Below, one piece after another: positions 11,148-22,858 of a DNA stretch of 64,000 nt; the stretch's first letter is position 1, and each line of letters begins with the position of its first letter. Made by a program: the position numbers and the translations under genes. Source of the stretch: Macrophomina tecta (lineage: Eukaryota > Ascomycota > Dothideomycetes > Botryosphaeriales > Botryosphaeriaceae). The notes beneath the pieces were generated by a model. The model was not told where the DNA came from and ran no database searches. It worked only from the letters and a program-made list of their open reading frames with translations. Where the stretch lies: NCBI GenBank assembly GCA_024180945.1, contig JAKSGN010000035.1, positions 1,860,001 to 1,924,000 on the forward strand, given 5' to 3'.

Positions 11148-13859
11148 CTTGGGGAATGTAAAAGTAAGAAATGCCGCGGTGAGTATACCTCCGTATAGAA
11201 ACGAAAGAACAACTTCAAGACCGGCCATCGAAGCAAGCAAGATTTCGGCAAAGCGTCGATATGAATAAACCAAGTTCTTCCGCAGATTTCTCGACACCAT
11301 ATGCGTCCACCACGGCATACACGAGCTCTTGCCATTTTCTCAATCCCGGCCGAAGTGAATGGAAAGGGGTCCTTACTAAATGGCTTCAGTTACTTTATGT
11401 GATCTGCCCAAGCCCAGCAACATACGGGAAGATCAGCGACCTCAAAAGCTGTCCTTTGGGAGATTCTGGCAATTTCACGCAAGACTCTTGCCGTTTTACC
11501 AATTTTTTAGTGAACAGTTAGTTCTCTTCACTCCGGATAAAAGACGGCCTTGCTCCGTGGCCAGACCAGGCTAAGGACGCGTGAGAGCTGCCACGTTCTT
11601 CTGCGAATGACCAATCATGTGCTTTGTGTCTGCTCGTTTACCGAAAAGCGTTGGGATGCTCTCTGGTAGCCTTCTTCAGGCAAAAAGAAGATAGTGTTTC
11701 ATGATATGCAGACTGCATGCTCTCCAAAGATTCCGGTGGTCTGGTACATTCCATGAGGATACCCCACGCACACTGACGTAGTTTGCCGCCGTCTAGCCAG
11801 GGACGATCGAGCCGCTAATTGGAAGACGGGCCGTTTGCGGCGGGCGAGTCCGCTGAGCACTTCCGCTTGTTGATGCTTTCCATCGTCTTCTATCACAAAA
11901 GCAAAGCAAGGAGGTTACCAGAGAGCCGGCTCAAGGTCCAAGCGAATTTTCCTATTTTTTTCAGCGGTGAGCCCGATATGCTAGGCAACAACACGCATAA
12001 GAACGGAACACCGTGCAATTGATCGGTCTGCTTAATCACTTTCACTGATCCCCTGCTGTTCCTCATGAATGCATCCCTGTACCGTAACGGTAAAGAGTTG
12101 CTGTTGATACCCAAAGTGAAGACCAGAGGCAAGGGCCCCACCGCCTCACTGAAGTCAACTCAACCCCGGAAGTCATTGTGCCGCACTGCGTCAGACAGTT
12201 CTCTCTCGTCCACCGCTTCAGAGCAGGCAGAACAAACAAGGCCTGGTCACCAACCATCCAACCAACTACCACTGACCGACCCACAAAAGTCCAAACAACC
12301 GATACCTCAACAACCGCGCGACCCGCCTCTCCCAACAACTCTCGGCGTCCAAACTGGATCCTCTATTCTACCAGCGGAGACATTCACACGGCCTTCCACG
12401 ACCACCGCAATCCCATCAAACAGCTCCCACCCACGCCCTAAGGCTAAGCCAAAGCCACCACAAACAGCGCAGCCTATGATAACAGCACCTTCAGCCTGCC
12501 CATCCGGCGCCAAAATCACACCACCCACCACCAGCCAGCCGCAAGCAGCGACCTGACCCTCGCCCACGCCGTTTTCGTCCTTTGAGGGTGGAAAAAAAAA
12601 AAAATTCCCTGCGGTCATTAGCACTGTCAGCAGCGCGTGCATTTGGAGCGGAACCGCGAGATATGCCCTCCGACTGCATTTTGATGGAGGGGTAATGGCC
12701 ATGTGAGAAGTACAACGCGGGGTTACAGGACAGTGACTCAATTCACCAACGGGAGAAGAAGGAGGAGGAGGAGGAGGCAAGGCAGTGATGATATCATTTG
12801 CTTGATCATTAAGACGAGGGCAGAAGAAGGAAAGGAGGTTCTGTGGTGTATGGAGATAATGATGAGTGCAGTGTGGGCGGGTTGACGTTGGATGCGGATA
12901 AGAGCACTGTTTCAAAAAGAAGTGGGGGAGCATGTTATGTCCTCGCTGTAGTTGATGACGTGTGTGGGAAAGAGGATACGCTGGATGACAGCACCAAGGG
13001 GCCATTTTTAATCGGAGCGGAGAGGTGGTGACGCTAACCGTTGAGAATCCGATATGGAATGGCATGGATAAATCTCAGGCACTCTTGGTCTTGAGAAGCT
13101 GACGTCCCAAGTCTCCTATGACATGAGAGGTAAAGAAATATGCTCTTGGGCAGCCATTCCATGGTAGGTTGAGAGCCCGGTTCCGAATTGTCCGTTCGCC
13201 ATTGGACCAACGCCTTAAAATGGAGTTTGAGTATCTTTGAATGCGCCGCAATGGCTTACTTGGATAGCGCGTTTATGATCTCGAATAAGAAACCAGTGGT
13301 CTCAGCAACCTTGGTAAGGAACTGCGGCTTCTTCTCCGCACATTTCTACGATTGCGCCGTTCTCATGCTTGACAGTGACAAGATTCTCCCCAAATTGTTT
13401 GTGCGAATAGCCTTTGTGTGCGGTACCCGTTCCTGTGTAGCAAATTTAAACCACTTTAAGATAGAACAGAGGCCCACGGCATCGAACTACATAGACATTG
13501 AAAATACGGGGAACCTTAATCCATGCCCAGTGCTGCCTGTAGGGCAGCAGTTACACACTGTGTGAAAACTGTTCTATAGGTTTATCGATGGTGTAGGCAA
13601 ACTTAATTGCCATCGTAAATTGCCATCCCAGTTAAACGGGCGAGTAGAGGGGAAGATCCCTGAGCACATTTGGCTGGAGTGTTTATGGACTCGTCCTTAA
13701 TAAATGCGTCCAGAAGTAAAGCGCCGGGCCCTTATGGTATGCATTGGGCGTGGCGTAGTCTAATATCTGATAATCTCCTATGTTCATGTCGCGTAAGCGG
13801 CAATCTATTTTGGCTTTCTTCGCAGTTATGTTTGCTCCGCCAAATTTCCACCCCATCCT

Positions 13860-13900
<41 letters not shown>

Positions 13901-13950
13901 ACCGCCCTAGACTCGCGTCCATTGACGTACGGGATCCAGCCACTGCCTCC
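11148..13950. other. 2.8-kb intergenic region; no supported gene
   Basis: Between uridine kinase and the 3' end of the hydrolase. It contains a 163-codon open frame at 12065-12556 (Pro/Thr/Ser-rich, unbiased third positions, no domain) and an overlapping antisense frame; neither is accepted. A 13-base A run lies at 12592-12604 and a CA microsatellite at 13862-13898. No RNA gene or mobile element was recognised. Confidence 0.5.
13862..13898. repeat. (CA)n dinucleotide microsatellite
   Basis: About 18 uninterrupted CA units, ending 52 bases downstream (on the minus strand) of the hydrolase stop codon, so probably in or near its 3' UTR. Likely length-polymorphic. Confidence 0.95.
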
Positions 13951-15570
13951 TCAAACCTCTTCCAAAAACCCCACCAAAGCCTCCACCACCTCGCCTACCA
14001 AGCTCATCGGCACCTCATGCCCCGCCGGTAACACCGCCGTCCTCACATTCGCGCTTCCGCCCAGCACCTCCTCGGCGTCAAGCCGCACCTCCTCCGCCAC
14101 GATAATCGGATCATCCCTGCCCAACACCAGCAACACCTTCGCGCGCGCCCTCTCCCCCTTCGCCTCCGCCGCGACCCTTTCCTTCGTCGCCCGCTCGCCG
14201 ATGGCCCGCCACCGCGCGTGCTGCGCGTAGATGGGCGCGTGCCTGATGCTGCTGACGAACGCGTGCACGAACCCGGCGTGGTGCTCGATCTGCCAGTTGA
14301 CGGCGGCGGCGGCTGTGACGGCGGGACGGCCGGGCAGCAGGGGCGCGGGATACGACAGGGTGCTCGCGCTGCGGGGGCGGAGCCGCTGGCCAGCCTCGGC
14401 CTGGGCCGCATCCGTTGCCGAAGCGCGGGAAGACGACTCGTCCGCGTGGATTGGCGTTAGCGTCGGCGTTGCGGGCGTGTAGAGGCGGCGGCCGACGAGC
14501 CAGTTGACGAGGAGGGCGGGCAGCAGGGGCGTGTTGTAGAGGATCTTGCTCTTGAGGGAGATGTGGGAGGGGCGGAGCAGGCCGCTGGGGGCAATGAGGA
14601 TCAGGGACGAGACCAGGTGCGGGAAATGTGAGGCGAAGTCGGCGGCGATGCCGCCGCCAAAAGAGTAGCCGAGGAGGGAGAAGGTCGGCCAGGGAAGGGG
14701 GGAGGAGGCTAGGGCGAGCAGGATTTGCGTCGTGTAGAGGCGGGAATCGTAGGGGAGGTCGATGGGGGCGTCGGAGTAGCCGCGGCCGAAGAGGTCTGTT
14801 TGGTTGCGCTTGTGAGCATGTATAGTCGTGTGATGTGTGATGAGGACGTGCAAAGAGGCCGTGGTTTAAGGCAGCTTCCTGCAGAAAGAGGAAACAATGC
14901 AAAAGGAGAAAAGGTATGTAGACTGTATGAATGCAGTTGATCATTCCGCTCTGACGATAGACGACATAGTAGTTGATAGAGACAGAATGAACGCATGGCA
15001 AGACTGCCTTAACGTTGCCAAAGGGGAGAGTGTGAGACGGAAGATACTAGGAATGTACCGCTTGTAACGCTCTCCAGTACAGCACATATATCCGAAAACG
15101 CAAAACAAACTTGAAATAAAAAAAAATAAAAAAAAAATGGAAAGGCACTCACCAAACAACAGGACCCTCCTCCCGCTCTTCACCAGCCCGTCAGCCACAC
15201 CCGCCAACGACACGCACGGCGTACTAATGCCATGCACCAGCAACACCCTCTCCCCATCCTCCGGGCCCCACTCATACACCCTCAAGCTCCCATACGGCGT
15301 GTCGACGTCGCGTGCTCCCGGCAAGACGTCGGGCGGATAGGGCAGGGCAGCAGCCTCATCACTCGAGAGCAGGGGCAAGAGCGTAGTGCGCGGAGAGGGC
15401 AGCACGCTCGTTCCCGCCGATGGTGACGATGAGACGCGCCCAGACTTGGCGAGGAGCAGGAGGGACAGGGCCGCGGCTGTCACACCAGCGACAGCGGTGA
15501 CGTAGGATGATGGTGCGGTGACAGAGGAGAGACGCAGGTGACTTGCCGCCGCGAGGTGGGAGATAGGCAT
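13951..15570 (-). CDS. Membrane-anchored alpha/beta hydrolase
   Basis: Exons 15570-15153 and 14795-13951 give 420 residues. An N-terminal hydrophobic segment (about residues 22-41, VTAVAGVTAAALSLLLLAK) suggests a signal anchor. The alpha/beta-hydrolase fold then shows the oxyanion strand VLLVHGIS, DLFGRGYSD, the nucleophile elbow GYSFGG with Ser184, the acid strand LVLGRDDPI and the catalytic His in GHEVP near the C-terminus. The substrate cannot be read from sequence; relatives include lipases, esterases and epoxide hydrolases. An Ala/Arg/Pro-rich insertion between about residues 230 and 280 replaces the usual cap region. The intron (357 bases) is long for this genome but joins LLF to DLFGRGYSD cleanly in phase 1. 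The ATG at 15570 is the first in frame; an upstream GTG was ignored. Confidence 0.8.
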
Positions 15571-15875
15571 GGTGCTTGCCCTGAGGCACACTCTTTAGGC
15601 TGTGTAACGGTGCGTGGCGCTCAATTTTCTGCAGGCGGGGGCGGGATGAGTCGTGATGTGTACAGACACGCCGTTTAGGCGGATCACGGGATCATGTGTG
15701 GAAAGGATTCTGGAGATGTAAGTTTGCTAGGATTTTTATATATGTTTTTCTCTGCTGTTTCTCTGTGCCCAAGTGAGTTTGATAGTAATACAGTCGACGA
15801 GCCTCGGAATCAGACGCAGCCTCGGCTATGACGTACCCGCTAAACGCGCAGGAGTGGGCGGTTGCAAGCGTTGGC

Positions 15876-15898
15876 AAAAAAAAAAAAAAAAAAAAAAA
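15876..15898. repeat. Poly(A) homopolymer, 23 bases
   Basis: An uninterrupted run of 23 A followed by GGGGGATCC, in the 5' flank of the hydrolase gene. It is one of about fifteen long A or T runs in this window, all outside coding exons. Confidence 0.95.
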
Positions 15899-16502
15899 GG
15901 GGGATCCGCTGCTCCTTCCACCCGTGTTGCTCAGCTCCCAGGCAAGTCCTTGTAGATGCGGTGGTTTTCACCACCGGCGGATCGTCCCGCGCATGCCCTT
16001 GTTCCTCATGCCAATGCATGGATCGAGGCCATACCCATCCACGCCCTCCCCGCCAGCCACTGGCCTGCGCCGGGCCCTGCGTCCGCCCACTGCGCTCTGC
16101 TTCCAGGCCTCCTAGTTGCAACCGCAAACCACGGCTCACGCCTTTGGCGTTATTCCCGTGGCTGTCTGAACCCTTATTATTTTTTATTTCACCTCCCATA
16201 CAGCTGCTTCATATTCCATCACAGCTGTGCGCGAATAGGCCAGCAACGTCCGTAAAGAAACAATTCTACTTGTTCTGCTCTCTGACATCTATCTAGTCCG
16301 GTCTAAGCAGGCCTGGATGCGTCGAGCTACTGCAAGTCACCCTTCCATCGCCTCCTTATTCAGCCGCGCCTTCGCCCTGCAACCCCCCTCTCCTTTCTGC
16401 ATGTGTCGTCCGATCTTGTGGACTTTCGAATCATGTAGATGTAGATCCGATTCGCGAGGATGTCATCTCTTGCATCCCAAACCTGACGCCCTGACGCGGC
16501 TT

Positions 16503-16518
16503 CCCCCCCCCCCCCCCC
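16503..16518. repeat. Poly(C) homopolymer, 16 bases
   Basis: An uninterrupted C run on the plus strand in intergenic DNA. Unlike the common A/T runs it is a G/C homopolymer, potentially able to form i-motif or G-rich structures, and prone to sequencing length error. Confidence 0.9.
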
Positions 16519-17138
16519 GCTGACTCGTTCCGCAATCAAAAACTTTCCCGTATCGAAAGGACGTGGATGTGTACGGGCGCAATAATGAGAGATCTCTCGC
16601 AAGGGATGATCTCGGCGTAATCGCTTAGGCCCCACGAGTCGCTGCTGCCGCCGTATTTCCCTTCGGGCCTAAAACTATCCTGATGTCGCCGGGAGACTCG
16701 GGAGTGAATGAATGTATGATTCAGTGTCTCGAAGTAATCTCTAGGAGATTTAAAGGAACGGATGGTGGGGAGATTTGGATGTGTGTCCTTCTCGGCGTAG
16801 AATGGTGCTGAAAGAGTGTCCCCCTGGACAGTGATTCCGGGCATTTCCATGGAGGGACTTGAGCGGTTTTCCAGATCGGTGGCAAGGGAGTCTCAGGACA
16901 AAGGTAAAGGTAGCGACAGGCGGGTGATGCGAAAACAGACAGAGGTAGGAAATAATAGGTGTTTCCTGGGAAGTCGCCCCGGGAGGGGTGCGCTCGCGCC
17001 TGGAACATGTAGGTGGATAATGTTCAAACCAGTTGGCTGAACAGTGGTGATTTCGAAGAGCTCAAAAGCATCCGAGCCTGCCGGCTCTTTACTCAAGAAT
17101 ATCCTGATGCAAAGTGGCCATGTCGCAGCGGAAATGAC

Positions 17139-17159
17139 AGAGCTCAGAGCTCAGAGCTC
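17139..17159. repeat. Tandem AGAGCTC x3
   Basis: Three perfect 7-base copies, each holding the palindrome GAGCTC, directly at and downstream of the stop codon of the small Tyr-rich ORF (minus strand). It may be a 3' UTR feature or mere slippage. Confidence 0.8.
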
Positions 17160-17463
17160 ATAGGTCGAGGTAGGAGTAACCCTGGCAATTGTGCTGGTAC
17201 GAGTAGCGGTACTGGCGGTGCGGCTCGTAGACACGGGGAGCCTTGCACGGCCACGAGGCGCAGACGACGGGGGTCGAGTACCGGGCATTGTACTTGACGA
17301 GCTTGTTCCGCGAGCCGGCGCTGTAGAGAGGCGTGTTGCTGTTCTTGGAAGAAGAGTAGAAACTGCGGGCGGAGCCAGGGCGGAGGTCGACGGGCGAGAA
17401 CTTGTAGCGCAGAGCCTGCTCGGCGTCACCGGCCGTCAGCAGGTCGTCGAAGTAGAAGGCCAT
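17158..17463 (-). CDS. Small Tyr/Ser-rich protein, unknown function
   Basis: A 101-residue frame from the ATG at 17463 to the TGA at 17160-17158. Third codon positions are overwhelmingly C or G (TTC TAC TTC GAC GAC CTG CTG ACG and so on), matching the confirmed genes and unlike nearby non-coding frames, so I take it as coding. The product starts MAFYFDDLL, has a basic Tyr/Ser-rich middle (SRNKLVKYNARYSTP), three Cys (VVCASWPC and later HNCQG) and ends in a Tyr-rich stretch. No signal peptide or membrane segment is obvious. The frame stays open upstream to 17580, but codon bias fades before the ATG, so an additional 5' exon is possible. I do not recognise the family. Confidence 0.5.
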   Translation of the reverse strand: MAFYFDDLLTAGDAEQALRYKFSPVDLRPGSARSFYSSSKNSNTPLYSAGSRNKLVKYNARYSTPVVCASWPCKAPRVYEPHRQYRYSYQHNCQGYSYLDL

Positions 17464-18798
17464 GTCGGGCGTTGCAATGGCTGGGAGCAGTCGGGCTTCG
17501 GATGCTGGCTGAGTGGATGGAAGTGGTCGGATGCCAATGACAGTGCTTCCGCGCAAGCGGAGTTCGGTCAGACACTGCAACAGAGCAGGTTGGGGCGCAC
17601 AAAAGGCAGCGGTGAGCGCGAGACTCCAGCAAGCGCGTGCTTTGGGGTGGGGGGGGGGGCTTTATTGAAGCAGCCCACAGGAGCGGTCACACAGCATCAG
17701 GCACCAAAACGGCGCTAGATAGGAAATGCGCACTGGTGATTGCCGCCGAGCTGAAAAGCGCCGCATCCTTCCGCGACGATGCACACCCCAGCAGGCGCCA
17801 GCAGACCACGCGCTGGCTCGTGGTGGTGCTTGGTGGCTGACTAGCTTGCTTTGCGCTCTGTGGGCTGCCATTAGCCTGGGTCGAAGCTCCAGTAAGGTTA
17901 TCGCGCACTTCCACAGGCCCCTGAACGCCTGCTGCTGTGCGCATCTCTGCCAAGCGGAGAGCCGTTGACGTCTCGTTCCTTGCACCTGTCCTCCTTCGCG
18001 CGCGCGGTTGCGGCCGTCGCAACCATCACCAGCCCTTCCATCATCGTCAATCGCTTCGGTTCGTCGCCCTCCGCCCTGCCGATCCGATGATGCAAGTGCT
18101 CGGAGCGCGGCGCGACATCCGCCGCGCTGATCCCATTCTCCCCGGCGGTGCTCTCCATTTTCTTCCTGGTTCCGTGCCGCCGCAGCACAGAGAACAGCCC
18201 CTCCTCCCGATTCGTGCCGCCATCGCCCAGTCTGCTTCAGGAAGCCGACAAGGGTGCCTGCCAAGCAATGATCCAATAACTTCCCCCGCTGCGGCGCCGT
18301 GTCCTCGTGGACGCCATCGCTGATGACAGCCTGCAGCGACGACATGCCCTCATCTCCACCCAATGCTGCAAGAAAGCTATTTCGCCGGACGACGACTTAG
18401 ATCCCCATCGTCCAAAGTATCATGAGAGCTTGCTGCATATCCTAGTCGAACCATATGGAGTCAAGTCTGGCAGCAGGGGCACTGAGGTCGGAAGGCAAGA
18501 AAAGCCTGCGGGATTTTGGAGGGGGTTGCCAGATAATTGGGCTGTGCTCCCGCCAGAAGATGCTGCCTGCTCAATAGACTCTAAGGAAGCTGCTCGCAAC
18601 AAGCTGTCCACTCAAGCGCAATGCCTCCAAGTCGTACGTACAATTTTTGCCGAACTAATGCTGTGCCCGAAACGCTATCCAAGATCCGCCCCAACTCCCA
18701 ATGAGCCACACCAGCGGCCCTTGATTATCCAACGAAAAGCCCGGAACTACCGTCAAAGCTAGTTCCCAAGATTGGTCGGTCGTGGTCCTCCGCAATGT
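17464..18798. other. Intergenic; only unsupported frames
   Basis: Two long frames overlap here (minus 17662-18363 and plus 18307-18762). Neither has coding codon bias, domains or neighbours that support it. A G11 run sits at 17649-17659. Confidence 0.45.
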
Positions 18799-18978
18799 TT
18801 AGTAGAAGTGGCGAGGCCTGTTGCGGCCTCCCCAGCGCTTGTAGACAGGCTTAAGAAGGGCGGCGAGAAGGAGGACAATGCAGCTCCCGATTCTGGCGAC
18901 GATGGCAATCGTGGTGCTCTGAGGCCGCAAGTTCGCGGCGTCGGCCGGTGGCTTGTGGTCTTGGCCATCGCCGCTCAT
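18799..18978 (-). CDS. Possible small single-pass membrane protein (59 aa)
   Basis: ATG at 18978 (context AACC-ATG-A) to TAA at 18801-18799, 59 codons. The codons are strongly C/G-ending (GGC GAT GGC CAA GAC CAC AAG), as in real genes of this window. The product has a soluble N-terminus (MSGDGQDHKPPADAAN), one hydrophobic helix at about 24-43 (IAIVARIGSCIVLLLAALL) and a basic tail (KRWGGRNRPRHFY), consistent with an N-out, C-in membrane anchor by the positive-inside rule. No family was recognised. An upstream exon cannot be excluded. The antisense frame of 70 codons at 18772-18984 is taken to be its shadow. Confidence 0.4.
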   Translation of the reverse strand: MSGDGQDHKPPADAANLRPQSTTIAIVARIGSCIVLLLAALLKPVYKRWGGRNRPRHFY

Positions 18979-20235
18979 GGTTGAAGTAAGGAGCGAGATG
19001 CTGGCAGGTAGTCATCGCGGCCATGCTCGACGCGGGTCTTGTTTGCAACGGTGAGACGGGCCTGTCGAGGCAGAGTAATGGGTGCACTGGAGCGAAGCCT
19101 TCCAGCCTACTACGCCGGCGCACACCTCCATACCTGCAAAGTTATAGCAAGTTGAGGCAATTGATAAGCCATTCATGCCCCCAGCCTTTTATACCTGGGC
19201 GCTGTTTCCGAAAATACTACGTAAGCCACCAACCCTTAGACAAATGCGCAATTTGTTTGCAGAAGACTAGGCTCTCCTAGTACATCACCCTTGGCGGCAT
19301 GGTACCTTTAAGCACGAGTGAATCGTGTACGGGTATACATGGTAGCAGGATAAAGTGATAAGACATTCCACACACAAACTGGCCCGCATGCTGTGGACTT
19401 CTGTGGAAATTGACGGTTATCTCTCAAAATGTATTAGCACGCTGTTGAGCTGTACGACGCATAAACACTGCACCCAGGTAGTGGGAGCCGACAGAATCGG
19501 AAAGATGTCATGGCTCACTTAGGATGGCCGCTTCCCTCCCACCCACAGGCAATGAAGAGGAAATTTCATCACCACCATGCCAAATGCGCACGGATAGTGA
19601 GCCAACCACGAAGATTCGCAATCCAGAAGGTGCTGGCGAGCGCGCGGCCAGAGAAGAGTAAAGTTGAGATCGCTGCAAGGATGCAGGCAGGGAGAGCTTA
19701 GGCATGGCCCTAGTGTACGCGACTCTTTTTCCCCGGTCAATCCCACGCGACTTAACGGTCGCACCGCATTCGCCGTCGAATGCGCACGAATGTAGCCGGG
19801 CCAGCGACAGGTGCCCGTGGGCGCCCCTCTTCGAGGCGAGCGGCCGGAGGCCGAACTGCGCGCTATTGCCCCCCGCATCTAAGCCAGCACACACTCCTCC
19901 CTCCCCCGCTTCCCGTTCCAGGATCGTCGCCATGCCGCCAGCTCGCTCGCAGCAGCCGTTGCTTCAATCACGTCTGCGCCGCTCCACCGCCATCCCGCCC
20001 TGGTAAGCCAATCTCGACCTTACCGGTCAGAAGGAGCATAACCAATGCCATGAGGTAATGCACCCTCTTCCCCTCTCGCCCGTCGCTCACACCACCACCT
20101 GCCGCGATTTGTCTCAAAGCTCTCTGCCTTCTTACACCATACACCCAGAGTACCTCAACTGAAAGCCTGTATACTCTTGTCTGAGCTCTCTTTTTTGACC
20201 CATTGAGCTCCTAACTGCCTCTTTGGTGAAGCAAC
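18979..20235. other. Upstream/leader region of the second hydrolase; no gene accepted
   Basis: About 1.25 kb. A 24-codon upstream frame starts at 19932 (MPPARSQQPLLQSRLRRST) and meets TAA immediately after a possible GTAAGC donor at about 20003. It could be a uORF or a tiny first exon of a spliced leader. The C/T-rich stretch at 20070-20235 looks like 5' UTR. Confidence 0.4.
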
Positions 20236-21848
20236 ATGGCCCATGCCTGGTCCGACCTTCCCAAAGCTCTCGGGGGAGAGCAGACTTTGGCCAAAGTCAA
20301 TGATGCTCTGAAGACTGACAGCCAGTACCTTGCCTTCGTCACCACCGAGGCAATTGTCGAACCTGTGACTTTTGGTGTCAAAGCTGCCGGCAATGACTCC
20401 ACCATCCTTGTCACCGTCTCTGCCGGCAAGGGGAACGCGAAAGCCGGCAGCCCGGATGCCGCCAAGTTTACCTTGGTAGCGTTGCCAGATCAATGGGAAG
20501 AGTTCTTCAAGCCTGTTCCCAAGATGCCCTACCAGAGTTACTGGGGTATGTAGCAGAAGATTGAAAGAACTCATGTTCTAGAAAATCTATGCTAACTTCT
20601 CGACCTCTAGGCATGTTCGGCATGAACATCAAGCAAAAGGGCATCGAGGTGTTGGGAAGCCAAGATGCCTTTGCCCAATACTCGCCCATCTGGCGCCGTG
20701 TCCTTGAGCTTCTTCACGATGCCCACTCCGGCCCAGTGCCCACCGATCCTGAGCCACCTGAGACAAATGAAGACTTCGTCACCGGCCGCTACATCTACGT
20801 GAGCCCTCCTCACTGGGGCCGGTCCAAGATATTCGTCGAGAAGGCTGGTGTCGGGAAGCAGCAAATTGTCTTTCTCCACACAGCTGGCTCGGACAGCAGG
20901 CAATATCACGGCGTCATGAACGACAAGCGCATGCGCGAGCGTTGCACCATGTACGCATTTGACCTGCCTGGTCATGGGAGGAGCTACCCTCCGAACGACT
21001 ACATTCCTGGCTCGCACACAAATACTGAGGATGCGTATGTCGGATGTATCGCCGAGGTCATCAAGAAGCTCCAGCTCAACAAACCCATTGTCTGCGGGGC
21101 GTCCATGGCCGGACAAGTATGTCTTGCTATCGCCATCCGGAACGCAGAAGTCAAGGCGGGCGGCACCATTCCTTTGCAAGGGTAAGCTGTGCCCAGTGCC
21201 ATCCCAACTACGAGTTTCCTGCCATCTGACGAACGCTTTCCAGCTGCGAATATCTCACCATGCCGCGCCTCTTCCACGATAAGCCCCTTCACGGTAAGCC
21301 CATCAACCCACTCTCTCACCCGAAAAATAGCTCCATTCACTGACAATCGTACAGTGAACCAAGCCCTCTTCAATCCCGAATGGATCTATGGCATGCAATC
21401 CCCAACCGCGCCCCCTTCAAACAAATCCCTCATCTGGTGCGTAAATCCCTTCCTCAACCCTGGCGAGGCGAAGAGCAGCAGCTAAAGGAAAGAAACTACC
21501 GCCAGGCACACCTACTCCGCCCAAGCTTACGGCATCTTCCACGGCGATCTCGACTTCTACTTCGGCGGCTTCGACGGCCGCTCGCGCGTCGCCAGCATCA
21601 ACACGGCCGCCTGTCCCGTCTACATGCTGACGGGCGAGTACGACTGGAGCAACACGCCCGCCATGGCCGAGGCCACGGCCTCCAAGATCCCCGGCGCCGC
21701 CCACAAGACGATGGAGGGGCTGGGCCACTTCCCCGCAACAGAGAACCCGGGCAGGTTCGTGCCGTACCTGCTCGAGGCCGTTGAGTGGATCCAGAAGGAG
21801 AGGAAGGAGAGGGGCGATTTGAGTGTGTTGAGGATGACGGATGATTGA
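20236..21848 (+). CDS. Alpha/beta hydrolase with N-terminal extension
   Basis: Exons 20236-20545, 20611-21181, 21244-21293, 21355-21436 and 21506-21848 give 451 residues; all four introns are GT-AG with agreeing phases (1, 2, 1, 2). Residues 1-150 form an N-terminal region (WSDLPKALGGEQTLAKV, YWGMFGMNIKQKG) unlike the usual hydrolase core. The core has IVFLHTAGSDSRQYHG (oxyanion region), AFDLPGHGRS, the elbow GASMAG with Ser268, ACPVYMLTGEYDW (acid strand; D or E) and GHFPATENP supplying the His. The substrate is unknown. One exon is only 50 bases. The Met at 20236 is preceded by CAAC and begins a biased frame. Confidence 0.88.
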
Positions 21849-22858
21849 TTTCATTGAGTAGGGGTGGGAGCTGATAAGTGAAGTGATTGCATACCTTTCA
21901 TACAGTACATCAAAGGTCTCAGCTGCATACTGATCATGGTCTTCTTCAAGCATTCTTCTTTTCTTCTATATTGGCCTCTCCTCTGCACATGAACCTACCA
22001 GTCTCTTGTGCCCGCTGAAAGGGGTTCTTATGGCCTGTTCCCAAAGCACCTCCAAATCATTACATTTTGAATCTGTCAATATACGCCGTGCAGAGCGCAT
22101 GCCAAATGCCCCCCCGTTCAAATACTCGTGAATAGAAAATAGAGCACAGACATTGGAAAGGGGAGAAATGCGGAGTAGGGCCAGGCGACGCAGTTTCATC
22201 ACTGCAATCCGCTTACGACGTTGACTTCTGGGACTCCACGCCGCATGCGACTTTCCGTGTACGGCCCCTCACAGCCCACTACCTTACGCCCTCGCGCACC
22301 CCGCACACACCCACACGCACAAACAAGATCAGAACGTCATATCACCTACGACGATAAGAGCCGCTTTTTCCCTTGTTGTCTATGTGCCCCTAATCACGTA
22401 AAACCACACGACAGCTGCAAGAACAACCCGAACCAACATGTGTACATTTTCCCTTTCCTAGCAAGCTCAAGAAGAGGAAGGGAAATTTTTTTTTTTTTTA
22501 AAAAAAAAAAACAGTAAATCTTTTTCATTCTCACGACGACTTCCATAAAAGATCTTGCCATGAAAGCCCACCAAGTCATACCCTAAATTTGGCTATCTTC
22601 CTAATCTCCCCACCACTTACCCCACAGCCATCCTCAGCATCCAAGCACAGCCCTTTCCTTCTCCCCCTCCTTTTTGGGTGTATGCTATAGAAGAGCGGCC
22701 GGCATAACTTCATTGCAGTCAAACCGTGAGAGCAGACATGAAAAGGAATCAGGGAAATCGTGCTACCGCCACCATGCTAGCTTAAAAGAGGATAACAGAA
22801 GAAGCCCACGCACTCCAGTGAAAAAAGGGGTCCCCTCCTCGAAATTCCATCATATTAT
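21849..22858. other. Convergent intergenic region
   Basis: About 1 kb between the tail-to-tail hydrolase and eIF3a genes. It contains a T14A12 inverted repeat, annotated separately. No coding frame is supported. Confidence 0.55.
22486..22511. repeat. T14A12 palindromic homopolymer pair
   Basis: Fourteen T followed directly by twelve A: a self-complementary 24-base core between two convergent genes. On both strands a transcript would read a U run then an A run, so it could serve 3'-end formation in both directions. That role is inference. Confidence 0.85.

Larger units (their letters stand above)
15571..17157. other. Intergenic; homopolymer-rich, no gene seen
   Basis: About 1.6 kb. Open frames here owe part of their length to homopolymers: A23 at 15876-15898 and C16 at 16503-16518. 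No domain or codon bias was seen on either strand. Confidence 0.5.

Noticed and set aside
12065..12556. 163-codon plus frame, Pro/Thr/Ser-rich
   Set aside because: Third positions are unbiased and A-rich, there is no domain, and an equally long antisense frame overlaps it.
12307..13065. 252-codon minus frame
   Set aside because: It spans a poly(A/T) run and simple GGA repeats; no codon bias or recognisable domain.
17662..18363. 233-codon minus frame
   Set aside because: Length is explained by GC-rich composition; Gly/Arg-rich without motifs and passes through a G11 run.
18307..18762. 151-codon plus frame
   Set aside because: Codon use unlike confirmed genes and no recognisable feature.
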